Assembly (NCBI GenBank): GCA_014323785.1 | Contig: JACONJ010000020.1 | Span: 1 to 62,390, forward strand | Source: Paracoccaceae bacterium | Lineage (GTDB): Bacteria; Pseudomonadota; Alphaproteobacteria; Rhodobacterales; Rhodobacteraceae | Length of the DNA stretch: 62,390 bases | Direction of reading: 5' to 3' | In this document: positions 23,674 to 33,781 of the stretch, piece by piece | Layout of the letters: each line of letters starts with the position of its first letter | Numbering within the stretch: the first letter of the stretch is position 1 | Notes under the pieces: model-generated | Seen by the model: only the letters and a program-made list of their open reading frames with translations | The model's database searches: none | What the model was told of the DNA's origin: nothing | Translations under genes and position numbers: made by a program

Positions 23674-24420
23674 TTAACCTACGACCTTGATCGGGCCACG
23701 GGCGGCACCAGTGATGAACTGGCGCAGGAACGGATCTTGGGCGGCATCCATATCAGCTACGGCCCCTTCCCATTTCACCACCCCGTCGTGCAGCATGGCC
23801 ACCCGGTCCGCGATGGCGCGCACACTGGTCATGTCATGGGTGATGGTCATCGCGGTTGCGCCCATTTCCACTACAATTTCCCGGATGAGTTCATTGATGA
23901 TGCCAGCCATGATCGGATCAAGCCCGGTGGTGGGCTCATCACAGAAAATGATATCGGGGGCAGCCGCGATGGCACGGGCCAGGCCCACACGCTTTTGCAT
24001 CCCGCCCGACAATTCAGAGGGGAAGAGCTCGGCCACATCCGGTGGCAGGCCAACGCGGCGAAGTTTCTCGACAGCGATCTCGCGTGCCTCTGCTGCCGGG
24101 CGTTTGAGCGCACCGCGTAGCAGGCGAAATGCGACATTTTGCCAAACGGTGAGCGAGTCAAACAGCGCACCGCCCTGAAACAGCATCCCGAATCGCGCCA
24201 TAAAGGCGTCACGCTCGGCCTTATCCACATTCTCGCCTTCCAGGGTGATATGACCCCGGTCGTGACGGAATAAGCCCAGAATACATTTCAGCAGAACCGA
24301 TTTACCGGTTCCGGAACCGCCAATGATGACAAGGCTTTGCCCGCGGCCCACCCTGAGATCCACCCCGCGCAACACCCGCTTTGCACCGAAGCTTTTATGA
24401 ACACCCGTCAGTTCGATCAT
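23674..24420 (-). CDS. mlaF: ABC transporter ATP-binding protein (MlaF-like)
   Basis: A 248-residue ATPase of the Mla-type lipid transporter, which moves phospholipids between the membranes. Walker A is GGSGTGKSVLLKCILGL, signature ELSGGMQKRVGLARAIA, Walker B PDIIFCDEPTTGLDP, with ITHDMTSVRAIADR as the switch. ATG 24420 overlaps the permease stop by 4 bp; the open frame upstream has no ABC similarity. It is the last gene of the alr-mlaE-mlaF unit. No MlaD or MlaC gene is in the window. Confidence 0.93.
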   Translation of the reverse strand: MIELTGVHKSFGAKRVLRGVDLRVGRGQSLVIIGGSGTGKSVLLKCILGLFRHDRGHITLEGENVDKAERDAFMARFGMLFQGGALFDSLTVWQNVAFRLLRGALKRPAAEAREIAVEKLRRVGLPPDVAELFPSELSGGMQKRVGLARAIAAAPDIIFCDEPTTGLDPIMAGIINELIREIVVEMGATAMTITHDMTSVRAIADRVAMLHDGVVKWEGAVADMDAAQDPFLRQFITGAARGPIKVVG

Positions 24421-25202
24421 GCGGTAAAAAACAGCTCCGTCAGCAGGTAATTGGCCACCAGAATCAGGATCGAGGCCGAGACAACGGCATTGGTTGTTGC
24501 CCGGCCCACGCCGCGTGCCCCGCGCCCCGAGTGCATCCCATGATAGCATCCCATCAAGGCCACAATAAAGCCAAAGACCGCACCCTTCACCAAACCCGAA
24601 AGAACATCCCAAAGTTCCAGGAAATCGACGGTATTGTCCAGATATGTTGCCGCGTTAAAGCCAAGCCGCGTGATCCCCACCAGATAACCACCAAAAATGC
24701 CAATCACATCGCCGGCCGCGACCAGCAGCGGCAAGGTTAGCGTGGCGGCCAATACGCGCGGGGCAGTAAGGTATTTCATCGGATGCGTGGAGAGCGTGAC
24801 CAGCGCGTCGATCTGCTCGGTCACTTTCATGGTCCCGATCTCGGCAGCGATGGCCGAGGCGACACGGCCCGCCACCATCAGCCCGCCAAGCACCGGTCCT
24901 AATTCCCGCACCATGCCGATGGCAACAATAGAGGGCACAACGGATTCCGCGTTGAAACGTGCGCCGCCCGCGTAGATTTGCAAGGCCAGTGCCGCCCCGG
25001 TGAACAGCGCGGTCAGCCCTACGACTGGTAGCGACAGCCAGCCGATCTGCATCAGTGCCAGGCCAAACTCGTGCGGGTAAAAAGGCGGGCGCAGCAGATG
25101 GCCACATGTGCGCAACAGGAACAACGTAACCGACCCCGTGGCCCCGAAAAGCCCGCGCGTCGAGCGGCCCAGAACGCCAAGCGTGGTCAGCACCAGTTTC
25201 AC
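24417..25202 (-). CDS. mlaE: ABC transporter permease (MlaE family)
   Basis: A 261-residue MlaE-family permease with about five membrane helices. Family-specific stretches include SLPVVGLTALFTGAALALQ, GMVRELGPVLGGLMVAGRV, AEIGTMKVTEQIDALVTL and the C-terminal GRATTNAVVSASILILVANY. The start is GTG 25202, overlapping the alr stop (GTGA), and the stop overlaps mlaF (ATGA), so the three genes are translated as one unit. Confidence 0.93.
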   Translation of the reverse strand: MKLVLTTLGVLGRSTRGLFGATGSVTLFLLRTCGHLLRPPFYPHEFGLALMQIGWLSLPVVGLTALFTGAALALQIYAGGARFNAESVVPSIVAIGMVRELGPVLGGLMVAGRVASAIAAEIGTMKVTEQIDALVTLSTHPMKYLTAPRVLAATLTLPLLVAAGDVIGIFGGYLVGITRLGFNAATYLDNTVDFLELWDVLSGLVKGAVFGFIVALMGCYHGMHSGRGARGVGRATTNAVVSASILILVANYLLTELFFTA

Positions 25203-26242
25203 GCCGCGGCTCCATGATAGATGCGCTGATAGCGTGCGCCAAGTGCGGTCAGGATTTCATAGCTGATCGTGCCCGCGGCATCGGCCAGCGCATCAACACC
25301 CTGATAGGCCCCAAGAATATCCAGATGGTCCGGAATGGTGCCCAGATGGGTGACATCAACCCCCATCAGGTCCATGGACACCCGGCCGGCAAGCGGGCAG
25401 CGGGCATCCCCTGCGTAAAGTGCGCCGCTGTCACCCATGGCCCGAAGCAGCCCGTCGGCGTATCCCCCCGATACGGTGGCGATCCGCGTAGGCCCCCGTG
25501 CGGTGAAACACCCGCCATAGCCGACGGTTTCGCCAGGTGCCAGGTTGCGGGTTTGCACCACGGGCAGGGACAGGCGCAGCACTGGCCTGGCGGCCGTGAA
25601 CGGGGCCCCGCCATAAAGCCCGATCCCGGGGCGCGTAATGTCAAAATGGTAGTCACGGCCTAATAGAATACCGCCCGTCGCGCTAAGGGAACGGGGCGCA
25701 CGAACCCCCCGGGTCATGGCGGTAAAGGCCCGCAATTGTGCAGTGTTCTGCGGATGCGCGGGTACATCGGCGCAGGCCAGGTGGCTCATTACCAGGCGCA
25801 GGGGGCCTGCCTCTAATTCCTGGCGGCAGGTGGACCAGTCAGCAGGCTCAAAGCCCAGGCGGTTCATCCCGCTGTCCAGTTGCACCCCATAAGGTGCGCC
25901 GGGCAAGGCGTTCCGGTGCCGGTTCCATTGCGCCGCGTCGTTGAGCATCGGCACCAGGGCTGCCCCCCGGATCATGTCGGTATCCCCCGCCATATGGCCT
26001 GACAACACACTGATCTGGATATCATGCCCAAGGATCGCCCGAAGCCGCGCACCCTCTGACGCCACGGCCACAAAGAACCACCGTGCGCCTGTCCGCGCCA
26101 GGCAGCGTGCCACCGGCTCAAGCCCCAGGCCATAGCCATCAGCCTTGACCACGGCCCCGGTTTCCGCCCCGGTCAGCTGGTCAAGTGCCCGCCAATTCGT
26201 CGCCAGGGCATCAAGATCGATATGCAGTTGCCCACTTGCCAT
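25199..26242 (-). CDS. alr: Alanine racemase
   Basis: A 347-residue PLP-dependent racemase that makes D-alanine for peptidoglycan. The PLP lysine is in TGAVVKADGYGLGLEPV; other signatures are GVQLDSGMNRLGF, DITRPGIGLYGG, GETVGYGGCFTA and GRVSMDLMGVDV. The Met at 26242 (MASGQLHIDLDALATNWR) matches family starts; 31 extra residues from 26335 do not. It leads the minus-strand operon with mlaE and mlaF. Confidence 0.95.
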   Translation of the reverse strand: MASGQLHIDLDALATNWRALDQLTGAETGAVVKADGYGLGLEPVARCLARTGARWFFVAVASEGARLRAILGHDIQISVLSGHMAGDTDMIRGAALVPMLNDAAQWNRHRNALPGAPYGVQLDSGMNRLGFEPADWSTCRQELEAGPLRLVMSHLACADVPAHPQNTAQLRAFTAMTRGVRAPRSLSATGGILLGRDYHFDITRPGIGLYGGAPFTAARPVLRLSLPVVQTRNLAPGETVGYGGCFTARGPTRIATVSGGYADGLLRAMGDSGALYAGDARCPLAGRVSMDLMGVDVTHLGTIPDHLDILGAYQGVDALADAAGTISYEILTALGARYQRIYHGAAA

Positions 26243-26644
26243 GCTGCCTATCTCAAGCCTTCGCCAGTTTGGGTCAAGGGTGAACCCATCCCTTGCGGAA
26301 CCACCCGGGGTCACCGGAGTGCATGAAATGGGCATGACATGGCCCGCCCCTCGACCTTATGGTGGAGGCATTACACACCCCCCTTATCCGCCGTAGTCTG
26401 CTTTTAGACCCGGCAAAAGGGTTCGCCCCCACCGCACCCCAAGTAGACGTCTATGTGCAAGTTGTTCCGGTTCAGGAAGTGTCTGGCCAGCCTTTGCGCG
26501 GGGGACTGTTTTTAGGATATTGACACTATAAGACCGAACGCCCCCGCGGGCAAGGATTGCAAGACGCAATCCGGTGCCAGAAGCTCGACATTTACCCGAT
26601 AATCGGCATCTTATCCTTCGAAACTGGTAACCAAAAGAGATCCC
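26243..26644. other. Divergent intergenic region alr / creatininase gene
   Basis: No gene recognised in 402 bp. It should contain promoters for both strands. On the plus strand an exact TTGACA occurs at 26521-26526, but no convincing -10 follows at 16-18 bp. The right part is AT-richer than the left. Confidence 0.4.
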
Positions 26645-27532
26645 ATGCCGCCCCCCAAACGATTCTGGCGCGAAATGAGTACGCAGGTTTTTGCCGATCA
26701 CGACACCTCGGACTGGATCGCGGTCCTGCCGACTGCGGCGATCGAACAGCATGGCCCGCACTTGCCCGTGGGCGTTGATGCGCTGATTGCCGAGGCGATG
26801 GTCAACCGCGCGGCAGTGGCCCTGCCAGAACACAGCCCTGCCGTGTTCCTGCCGGTGCAGGAAATCTGCAAATCGGATGAGCATATTGCCTTTCCCGGTA
26901 CGTTGACGCTGGATTGGGAAGCGGCGATCAAATCGTGGCTGCAAATCGGTGCTTCGGTGGCGCGTGCGGGGGTACGGAAACTGCTGATCATAACCAGTCA
27001 CGGTGGCAATGTGCCACCGATGGATATCGTCGCACGAGAGTTGCGGCGGACCGCACACATGGCGGTCATCACCACCGCATGGACGCGGCTACGGGCCGGG
27101 CCGGTTTATGAGTATGGCGATGCGCCCGTGATCGATATTCATGGCGGGCTGTCCGAGACGTCGATGATGCTGGCCTTATGGCCCGAATTGGTAGACAAGG
27201 CGCAGGCTGGGAATTTCACTTCGGCCCAGACCATGCTGCGGCAGGGCTCGGCGAAACTGGGCTATCATATGGCCGAGGCAAATATGGCATGGCTGTCGCA
27301 GGACTTGAACCCGAAGGGTGCCGTGGGGAACGCCTCTGCGGCCACGGCAGAACTTGGCGTGCGTGATGTGACGGGGCAGATTGAAGGCTTCTGTGCCCTG
27401 ATCGAGGATATCGCCCGTGTGGCCCCACCGGATCAGGGTTCCCCGGACAAGGATCCCTCGGGGCCGGGTGGCAGCAAAGCTGCGGCTGGCTGTCATGTGA
27501 ACCGGACCGATGGTGCCACCGGTTTAAATTAA
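26645..27532 (+). CDS. Creatininase-family amidohydrolase
   Basis: A 295-residue metal-dependent amidohydrolase of the creatininase/MftE-like family. Metal and active-site motifs visible are TAAIEQHGPHLPVGVDALIAE, SDEHIAFPGTLTL, ITSHGGNVPPMD and DIHGGLSETSMMLALWPELV. The family includes creatininase and mycofactocin peptidase, and the substrate cannot be told here. The C-terminal ~40 residues are low-complexity and poorly conserved. It starts at ATG 26645 with GAG upstream. No co-operonic metabolic partner indicates function. Confidence 0.85.
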   Translation: MPPPKRFWREMSTQVFADHDTSDWIAVLPTAAIEQHGPHLPVGVDALIAEAMVNRAAVALPEHSPAVFLPVQEICKSDEHIAFPGTLTLDWEAAIKSWLQIGASVARAGVRKLLIITSHGGNVPPMDIVARELRRTAHMAVITTAWTRLRAGPVYEYGDAPVIDIHGGLSETSMMLALWPELVDKAQAGNFTSAQTMLRQGSAKLGYHMAEANMAWLSQDLNPKGAVGNASAATAELGVRDVTGQIEGFCALIEDIARVAPPDQGSPDKDPSGPGGSKAAAGCHVNRTDGATGLN

Positions 27533-27637
27533 CCAGGTGATCGCTGCCTGCCCTTGCATCTTTCCAAACCCGCGACTAGGATTCGTGTAACAACAATCTT
27601 TATACCGACATCCCTGACGTCAGACAGGCAGAACCCG

Positions 27638-28270
27638 ATGCAAGACTCCGCCCGCTACTTCTCTGATACCCTTGTACCCATGGTTGTTGAGCAGACCAGC
27701 CGTGGCGAACGGGCGTATGACATCTTCTCGCGCCTTTTGAAGGAGCGGATTGTATTCGTGAGCGGCCCGATCCACGATGGGATGAGCCAGTTGGTTGTGG
27801 CACAGCTTCTGCATCTGGAGGCGGAGCACCCGTCGAAAGAGATATCAATGTATATCAACTCGCCCGGCGGCGTTGTCACCAGTGGGCTGTCGATCTATGA
27901 TACGATGCAGTATATTAAACCAAAGGTCTCTACCCTGGTGGTGGGGCAGGCGGCCTCGATGGGGTCGGTTCTGTTGGTGGCGGGTGCGCCGGGGCGGCGG
28001 TTCTCTCTACCCAACAGCCGGATTATGGTGCATCAGCCCTCGGGCGGGTATCAGGGTCAGGCGACGGATATCATGATCCACGCGGCCGAGACCCAGAAGA
28101 TCAAGAAACAGCTTCATCAAATTTACGCCACACACACCGGCAATACGCTGAAGGAGGTGGAAAAGGCACTGGAGCGCGACAATTTCATGTCGCCGGAAGA
28201 GGCGAAAGCCTGGGGACATATTGACGAGATCGTTGAAAACCGACCCGGTGCCGAGACTGAAGAGGGATAG
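27638..28270 (+). CDS. clpP: ATP-dependent Clp protease proteolytic subunit
   Basis: A 210-residue ClpP serine protease. The catalytic Ser107 is in GQAASMGS, His132 in [12 protein letters not shown], and the Asp is in the usual C-terminal region near [13 protein letters not shown]. It starts [20 protein letters not shown]; in-frame sequence upstream to 27554 is not conserved. It forms the proteolytic barrel that works with ClpX, encoded 142 bp downstream on the same strand. Confidence 0.97.
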   Translation: MQDSARYFSDTLVPMVVEQTSRGERAYDIFSRLLKERIVFVSGPIHDGMSQLVVAQLLHLEAEHPSKEISMYINSPGGVVTSGLSIYDTMQYIKPKVSTLVVGQAASMGSVLLVAGAPGRRFSLPNSRIMVHQPSGGYQGQATDIMIHAAETQKIKKQLHQIYATHTGNTLKEVEKALERDNFMSPEEAKAWGHIDEIVENRPGAETEEG

Positions 28271-28412
28271 GCGCGGTCGCGCAACAGAGATTGCGCCGTT
28301 GCCACGATTGGGGATTGTGGTAATTGGGATGCCGTTTTAGGTTAGCCAGAGCCGATTCAGGATTTTGGCGATCCGTTTGGGATGCAGGGTGAGACTGCGT
28401 TGAGGACGAAAT

Positions 28413-29678
28413 ATGGCGAATTCATCCGGTGGCGATAGCAAAAACAAACTTTACTGTTCGTTCTGCGGCAAAAGCCAGCATGAAGTGCGCAAGCTGATTG
28501 CCGGGCCGACCGTGTTCATCTGCGATGAATGCGTTGAGTTGTGCATGGACATCATCCGGGAAGAAACAAAAGCCGCCGGGCTGAAATCCAGTGATGGTGT
28601 GCCGCCCCCAAAAGAGATTTGCGAGGTTCTGGACGACTATGTGATCGGCCAGGCCTATGCCAAGCGGGTTCTGTCGGTCGCGGTGCATAACCACTACAAA
28701 CGCCTGCATCACGCCGGGAAGTCCGACATTGAACTGGCGAAATCGAACATCCTGCTGATCGGCCCCACCGGTTGCGGCAAGACCCTGCTGGCGCAGACGT
28801 TGGCGCGCATTCTTGATGTGCCCTTTACCATGGCCGATGCCACAACGCTGACCGAAGCGGGTTATGTTGGGGAAGATGTCGAAAACATTATCCTGAAACT
28901 TCTGCAGGCGTCGGAATACAATGTTGACCGGGCACAGCGCGGCATTGTCTATATTGATGAGGTTGACAAGATCACCCGGAAATCCGATAATCCCTCAATC
29001 ACGCGGGATGTATCGGGCGAGGGTGTGCAGCAGGCACTTCTGAAAGTCATGGAAGGCACGGTAGCCAGTGTGCCGCCGCAAGGCGGGCGGAAGCATCCGC
29101 AGCAGGAGTTCTTGCAGGTGGACACGACCAATATCCTGTTCATCTGCGGCGGGGCTTTTGCCGGTCTTGATAAGATTATCGCGCAGCGTGGCAAGGGTTC
29201 GGCCATGGGCTTCGGTGCCGATGTGCGCGATGAAAGTGACAAGACCGTTAGTGAGCATTTCAAGGATCTGGAACCTGAAGACCTGCTGAAATTCGGACTG
29301 ATCCCGGAATTCATTGGGCGCCTGCCAGTCATCGCAACGCTGGAAGATTTGGATGAGGATGCGCTTGTCACAATCCTGACGCAGCCAAAGAATGCGCTGG
29401 TGAAGCAGTATCAGCACTTGTTTGAACTGGAGGACACGGCACTGAAATTCACCGATGACGCCCTGGGCGCGATTGCCAAACGCGCGATCAAACGCAATAC
29501 TGGCGCACGCGGCCTGCGCTCGATCATGGAGGACATCCTGCTTGATACGATGTTCAACCTCCCTGGTCTGGAAGGGGTTGAGGAAGTGGTTGTGAATGAA
29601 GAGGCCGTCGCCTCGGACGTTCAGCCCCTGATGATCTATGCTGAGCGGCTGAAGAGTGAACCAGCCAGCGCCGGTTGA
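28413..29678 (+). CDS. clpX: ATP-dependent Clp protease ATP-binding subunit ClpX
   Basis: A 421-residue AAA+ unfoldase. The N-terminal zinc domain uses Cys15, Cys18, Cys37 and Cys40 ([19 protein letters not shown]). Walker A is [14 protein letters not shown] (about 117-124), Walker [12 protein letters not shown], the pore loop lies in GYVGEDVEN, and sensor-2 is in [13 protein letters not shown]. Length is standard. It delivers substrates to ClpP from the adjacent gene. Confidence 0.98.
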   Translation: MANSSGGDSKNKLYCSFCGKSQHEVRKLIAGPTVFICDECVELCMDIIREETKAAGLKSSDGVPPPKEICEVLDDYVIGQAYAKRVLSVAVHNHYKRLHHAGKSDIELAKSNILLIGPTGCGKTLLAQTLARILDVPFTMADATTLTEAGYVGEDVENIILKLLQASEYNVDRAQRGIVYIDEVDKITRKSDNPSITRDVSGEGVQQALLKVMEGTVASVPPQGGRKHPQQEFLQVDTTNILFICGGAFAGLDKIIAQRGKGSAMGFGADVRDESDKTVSEHFKDLEPEDLLKFGLIPEFIGRLPVIATLEDLDEDALVTILTQPKNALVKQYQHLFELEDTALKFTDDALGAIAKRAIKRNTGARGLRSIMEDILLDTMFNLPGLEGVEEVVVNEEAVASDVQPLMIYAERLKSEPASAG

Positions 29679-30178
29679 GTCTGGCATGACAAAGACCAGG
29701 CGGCACCGGTGTCTGCGCACTGATGCTGGCTTTATCTTGGGTCAGATGTTGGGCGTGAGCTGGCTGCGTCTGCCAATTGCCAAGGTCTGGGCGTCAATCT
29801 TTCTTTCTTCCGGTGGGGATATTTCGGACATAAAAGAGCGGGCGGGTTCGTGCACCATGGCTTAGCCAGAACTGCGTGTGGGATGTTTCTGGTCGCTTGC
29901 GTAAGACGGGGCGGCTGCCCTGCTTGAAAGCCCCCGGGCCCGTGGCCTTTGCCTTGGCATATCATGCATATCATCGTGTTGCAGGTTTTAAGAACCTTTC
30001 TGACCCTGTTCAGGGTGATGGCCACTACACTTGGCGGGGATGATGAGTTGCGGCCCGTGCGCACAAAAAGTTGTAAGGCCATGTAAGAGCACGGGGGCCA
30101 ATCAGGCCGAAGTCGGTTTCAATCTGCTGCGACCGCTGCCGGGGGCTTCTCTCATCGGGTGATTCAAAAATAAGAAGG
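29679..30178. other. Non-coding region between clpX and tRNA-Tyr
   Basis: I find no credible gene in these 500 bp: the short open frames on both strands lack ribosome binding sites and family features. The region contains the downstream flank of the tRNA gene on the minus strand. No clear terminator stands out. Confidence 0.45.
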
Positions 30179-30262
30179 TGGTGGGCGACCCTGGAATCGA
30201 ACCAGGCGTGCGTCTCCGCGAGGGAGTTACAGTCCCCTGCCACACCTTGCGGCCTGTCGCCC
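30179..30262 (-). tRNA. tRNA-Tyr (GTA)
   Basis: Read on the minus strand, an 84-nt type II tRNA begins GGGCGAC and ends GTCGCCC-A-CCA, closing a perfect 7-bp acceptor stem. The anticodon loop CTGTAAC sits between GGGGA and TCCCT, giving anticodon GTA (Tyr). The T arm is intact (GGTTCGATTCC), a long variable arm is present, and CCA is encoded at 30179-30181. Confidence 0.96.
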
Positions 30263-30392
30263 GACAAAAGACAGACTATCGGTTCGGGGCGGGGGCGTCA
30301 AGGGCCATGCAGAGGATTGGACCAATTTTTTACCCGGCCATCGGCTTGCGCTTTGTCCCGGGGCAACGCAAGTTTCGTCGCGGAGGTGCCCG

Positions 30393-31208
30393 ATGGTCAG
30401 AAAATCCACCCGGGTGATCGCAAATGGGCAGGCGCGGCGTAAGCGTACGCCAGTGGCCATCTGGCTGTTTGGCCTGCACGCGGTGCGCGACGCGCTTCTG
30501 AATCCGGCGCGGGTGAAATTGCGGCTGATTGTCACAAAGAACGCCGCTGACAAACTGGCCGATGCCATCGCGGCCAGCGGGGTCACACCCGAAATTGCCG
30601 ACCCGCGCCGGTTTCCCGCACTGCTTGATCCCGGTTCGGTGCATCAGGGCGCAGTGCTTAAAGCGATCCCCCTGGATTGGGGCCCGCTGATCACCATTGC
30701 AGCACCAGATAAGGGAGGGGCAGCGATACCGTGCCTTCTTCTGCTCGACCGTGTCACAGATCCGCACAATGTGGGCGCGATCCTGCGGTCGGCAGAGGTG
30801 TTCGGGGCCCGCGCCGTCATCGCGCCCATGTGGCATTCGGCACCCGAGACCGGGGCTCTGGCCAAAGCGGCCTCGGGCGCACTGGAACGCCAGCCATATC
30901 TTCGTGTGAAGAACCTGAGCGATGCGATGCTGGATTTGCGCAATCTGGGCTACACCCTGCTTGGCCTGGACGAAGATGCCGGGGTCGGAATCGGGCCGTT
31001 GGTGGCCAGTTTGGGGGACCGGCCCCTTGCCATTGTCCTGGGGGCCGAGGGGCCGGGCCTGCGCCACCGGACCAGGGGGCTTTGCGATCAGTTGGTCAAA
31101 ATTCCGGCTTCGGGTAAATTCGGTTCGCTCAACGTTTCAAATGCCGCCGCTGTTGCCCTGTATGCCATGGCGCAAAGGGTAGCCCTCGACCGCACCAAAA
31201 CCCAATGA
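30393..31208 (+). CDS. rlmB: 23S rRNA (guanosine-2'-O-)-methyltransferase RlmB-like
   Basis: A 271-residue SPOUT methyltransferase of the TrmH/RlmB group. The N-terminal substrate-binding domain starts WLFGLHAVRDALLNPAR; knot motifs are LLLDRVTDPHNVGAILRSAE, LAIVLGAEGPGLRH and the C-terminal IPASGKFGSLNVSNAAAVAL. It methylates 23S rRNA G2251 in characterised relatives. ATG 30393 follows GGAGG. A terminator lies 55 bp after the stop. Confidence 0.92.
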   Translation: MVRKSTRVIANGQARRKRTPVAIWLFGLHAVRDALLNPARVKLRLIVTKNAADKLADAIAASGVTPEIADPRRFPALLDPGSVHQGAVLKAIPLDWGPLITIAAPDKGGAAIPCLLLLDRVTDPHNVGAILRSAEVFGARAVIAPMWHSAPETGALAKAASGALERQPYLRVKNLSDAMLDLRNLGYTLLGLDEDAGVGIGPLVASLGDRPLAIVLGAEGPGLRHRTRGLCDQLVKIPASGKFGSLNVSNAAAVALYAMAQRVALDRTKTQ

Positions 31209-31622
31209 TTGTCACCTGCTGCCGTTGCGGATCCTGTAGACCGATTCTCCCGAAGATGAAGAAGGCCGCTTGCGGTGCACCCTCGGCCTCGTTTTTTGTC
31301 TCGCATGAAGTATAAGATCTATCAGGATGAGATTAAGGGGTTGATACGCCTTCTTGGCAGGTTCTCGTTAATCTTCCTGGCGGATCGTTCGGGTTCTGGC
31401 CTGGCGTGTGGTTACTGGCTGCTTTCGATTTCTGATTTCCTGAAATGTGCCTGTGCTGGCCCGAAAGCGGCCTTCTGCCCTTCCCCATAACCCTTTTCGG
31501 CGGGGGCGAGTGCCCCGTCCTGGTGGCACATTCACGCCTGTGTCAGGGATCTGCTGTATTCGCGCCGCGTTCGGTGGTATCCTTGCGAACAGCACACACT
31601 ACGGCCCGAAGGATAACACCCC
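31209..31622 (+). other. Non-coding region after rlmB
   Basis: Apart from the terminator at 31263-31297 I see no gene. The open frame at 31275-31490 has no ribosome binding site or family features. The start of the next gene is preceded by GAAGGATAAC near 31608-31617. Confidence 0.5.
31263..31297 (+). terminator. Rho-independent terminator of rlmB
   Basis: AGGCCG (31263-31268) pairs with CGGCCT (31284-31289) and is followed by CG and six T (31292-31297). It is in the right orientation and distance to end rlmB transcription. Confidence 0.75.
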
Positions 31623-32078
31623 ATGCTAACCCGCCGCACCACACTTGGCCTGATCGCCGCTGGCCCCGTATTGGGACTTGCGCCCGCCGCGCTCCGGGCT
31701 GCCGAACCGCCAATCTATACCGAAGGCGGTATTGCCATCGATGGTAGCGATACGGTTGCCTATTTCACCGAAGGCAGGCTAGTTGCCGGTGTTGCGGGAA
31801 TTACCGCAGAGTGGATGGGTGTGACATGGCACTTTGCCTCGGTGGCCAACCAAGGGGTATTCATGACAGACCCGGACCGCTACGCCCCGGTTTTTGGCGG
31901 TTATTGCGCCTTTGCGGCCGCGCGCGGCTATATCGCCCCCACGGTGCCTGAAGCCTGGACGATCTATGAGGGCCGCCTGTTCCTGAATTTCAGTCTGCGC
32001 ATCCGCCGCCGCTGGCTGGACGAGGTGCCCGAGGCAATCACGGCAGGAGAGGCAAACTGGCCCGGAATCCTGGGATGA
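31623..32078 (+). CDS. YHS-domain-type exported protein with Tat signal
   Basis: A 151-residue protein. The N-terminus MLTRRTTLGLIAAG followed by a hydrophobic stretch and LRAAEPP is a twin-arginine signal peptide. The mature part resembles the YHS-domain family of Rhodobacterales: IAIDGSDTVAYFTEGR, WHFASVANQGVFMTDPDRYAP and FGGYCAFAAARG. YHS domains often bind metals, but few metal-binding residues besides one Cys are seen, so function is open. It is a single-gene unit. Confidence 0.8.
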   Translation: MLTRRTTLGLIAAGPVLGLAPAALRAAEPPIYTEGGIAIDGSDTVAYFTEGRLVAGVAGITAEWMGVTWHFASVANQGVFMTDPDRYAPVFGGYCAFAAARGYIAPTVPEAWTIYEGRLFLNFSLRIRRRWLDEVPEAITAGEANWPGILG

Positions 32079-32306
32079 CCCGAACCCGATGGTCATCTTT
32101 ACAGACGCATGAAATCAGCCGTCACGGTGGCCTGATTGGGCTGGCTGACAGCGGTTAAGGGGGGGGGCCGCTTTGACGGCGATGTCGGGGCCATCCCTGG
32201 CATTCCGTAGCCCCCGCCAACCGGGTTTCCCCTTTATGTCACGCAGGGGTCCGCACCATCCCACATAATTCCCCCAATCAGTTGCTGCCGCATGTCGTCT
32301 GACATG

Positions 32307-33491
32307 TCACGGCTGGACCCGCTCAATGGCGATGGCCGTGCCTTCACCGCCGTCGATGCAGATGGCGGCGACCCCGCGCTTCAGACCGCGGGTTTCCAGC
32401 GCGTTCAGAAGCTTCACCATGATCCGCGCACCTGAGGCACCGATCAGGTGACCCAGGGCACAGGCACCGCCATTGATATTCATCTTGTCACGCGGAAGGC
32501 CAAAGGTGTGCATGAAGGCCATGGGGACGACCGCGAAAGCTTCGTTCACCTCCCACAGATCCACATCTTCGGCTGTCCAGCCGATCCGCGCCAGGAGCCG
32601 TTCCGCAGCGGGGACCGGCGCGGCGGTGAACCAGCCCGGTTCCTGCGCATGCGAGGCGTGGCCAAGGATGCGCGCACGCATGGCCAGCCCCTGTGCCTTG
32701 GCCACCGGGGCCCGGGCCAGAACCAGTGCCGCCGCCTCATCGGAAATCGAGGAGGCATTCGCGGGTGTGACCGTGCCACCCTTCCGGAAGGCGGGCGGCA
32801 GATGCGGAATTTTCTCGGGCCGCGCCGTGCCGGGCTGTTCATCGGTAGTAATCTTGACGCTTCCCTTGCGGTTTGTGATGGTGACTGGTGCGACCTCGGC
32901 CTGAAACGCGCCGCCCCTGATCGCGGCCAGCGCGTTGGAAAGCGAGGTGAGCGCATATTCATCCTGGGCTTCGCGGGTGAATTGAAATCTTTCGGCACAA
33001 TCCTCGGCAAAGGATCCCATCAGGCAGCCTTGGTCATAGGCGTCCTCCAGCCCGTCAAGAAACATGTGATCGATAATTTGCGCGTGACCAATTCGGGCCC
33101 CGCCGCGCATGGCCGGCAAAAGGTAGGGGGCATTCGTCATGCTTTCCATGCCACCCGCAACAACCAGACCAGAACGGCCCAGGGCCAGCTGGTCACAGGC
33201 GATCATCGCGGCCTTCATGCCCGAACCGCACATTTTGTTCAGCGTTGTGGCTGGAACCTCTTGCCCCAGCCCGGCCTTGAATCCGGCCTGGCGGGCTGGG
33301 GCCTGGCCCTGGCCCGCGGGCAAAACGCAGCCCATCAAAAGCTCCTCTGCTGATCGCACGTCTGCCCCGGCAGTGTCCAGCGCAGCCCCGATGGCAACCC
33401 CACCCAAATCGGCGGCGGACATATCGGCCAGACATCCCTGAAACCTGCCGATGGGTTTGCGTGCCGCGCCGCAGATTACAACCCCATCCAT
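32307..33491 (-). CDS. Acetyl-CoA acetyltransferase (thiolase)
   Basis: A 394-residue type II thiolase that condenses or cleaves acyl-CoA. The nucleophilic cysteine is in LNKMCGSGMKAAMIACD, the catalytic His in NINGGACALGHLIGASGARI, and the second cysteine in ICIDGGEGTAIAIE. WEVNEAFAVVPMAF is also typical. Start 33491 (MDGVVICGAARKPIGRF) follows GGAGGGA; the longer frame is rejected. A biosynthetic acetoacetyl-CoA role (phaA/atoB-like) or beta-oxidation are both possible; no neighbouring gene settles this. Confidence 0.93.
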   Translation of the reverse strand: MDGVVICGAARKPIGRFQGCLADMSAADLGGVAIGAALDTAGADVRSAEELLMGCVLPAGQGQAPARQAGFKAGLGQEVPATTLNKMCGSGMKAAMIACDQLALGRSGLVVAGGMESMTNAPYLLPAMRGGARIGHAQIIDHMFLDGLEDAYDQGCLMGSFAEDCAERFQFTREAQDEYALTSLSNALAAIRGGAFQAEVAPVTITNRKGSVKITTDEQPGTARPEKIPHLPPAFRKGGTVTPANASSISDEAAALVLARAPVAKAQGLAMRARILGHASHAQEPGWFTAAPVPAAERLLARIGWTAEDVDLWEVNEAFAVVPMAFMHTFGLPRDKMNINGGACALGHLIGASGARIMVKLLNALETRGLKRGVAAICIDGGEGTAIAIERVQP

Positions 33492-33781
33492 TGTTCCCTC
33501 CGCCCCCGGTCCCGGCATGGTTCGGAGCCCTGCATACCGAACGGCACAGAGCACCGCCGGAACGTATCATGCCGTTGGCGCGGGAGGGACGCGATGACCC
33601 TTTGCAAGGGTATCAACGAAATACGGCTGATTCTTCGGTTTGATGCAGCCGTCGCGATTCCGTTCCGGATGAACCCTGATGAACCCTGGCCAGCCGGGCG
33701 GGTGCTCTACGCGGCCTGTCCTGCTTGCCCTTTCCCCAATAATCCCTAGGGTTTGGCCCCAATCGGGTGGAGGCACAAACG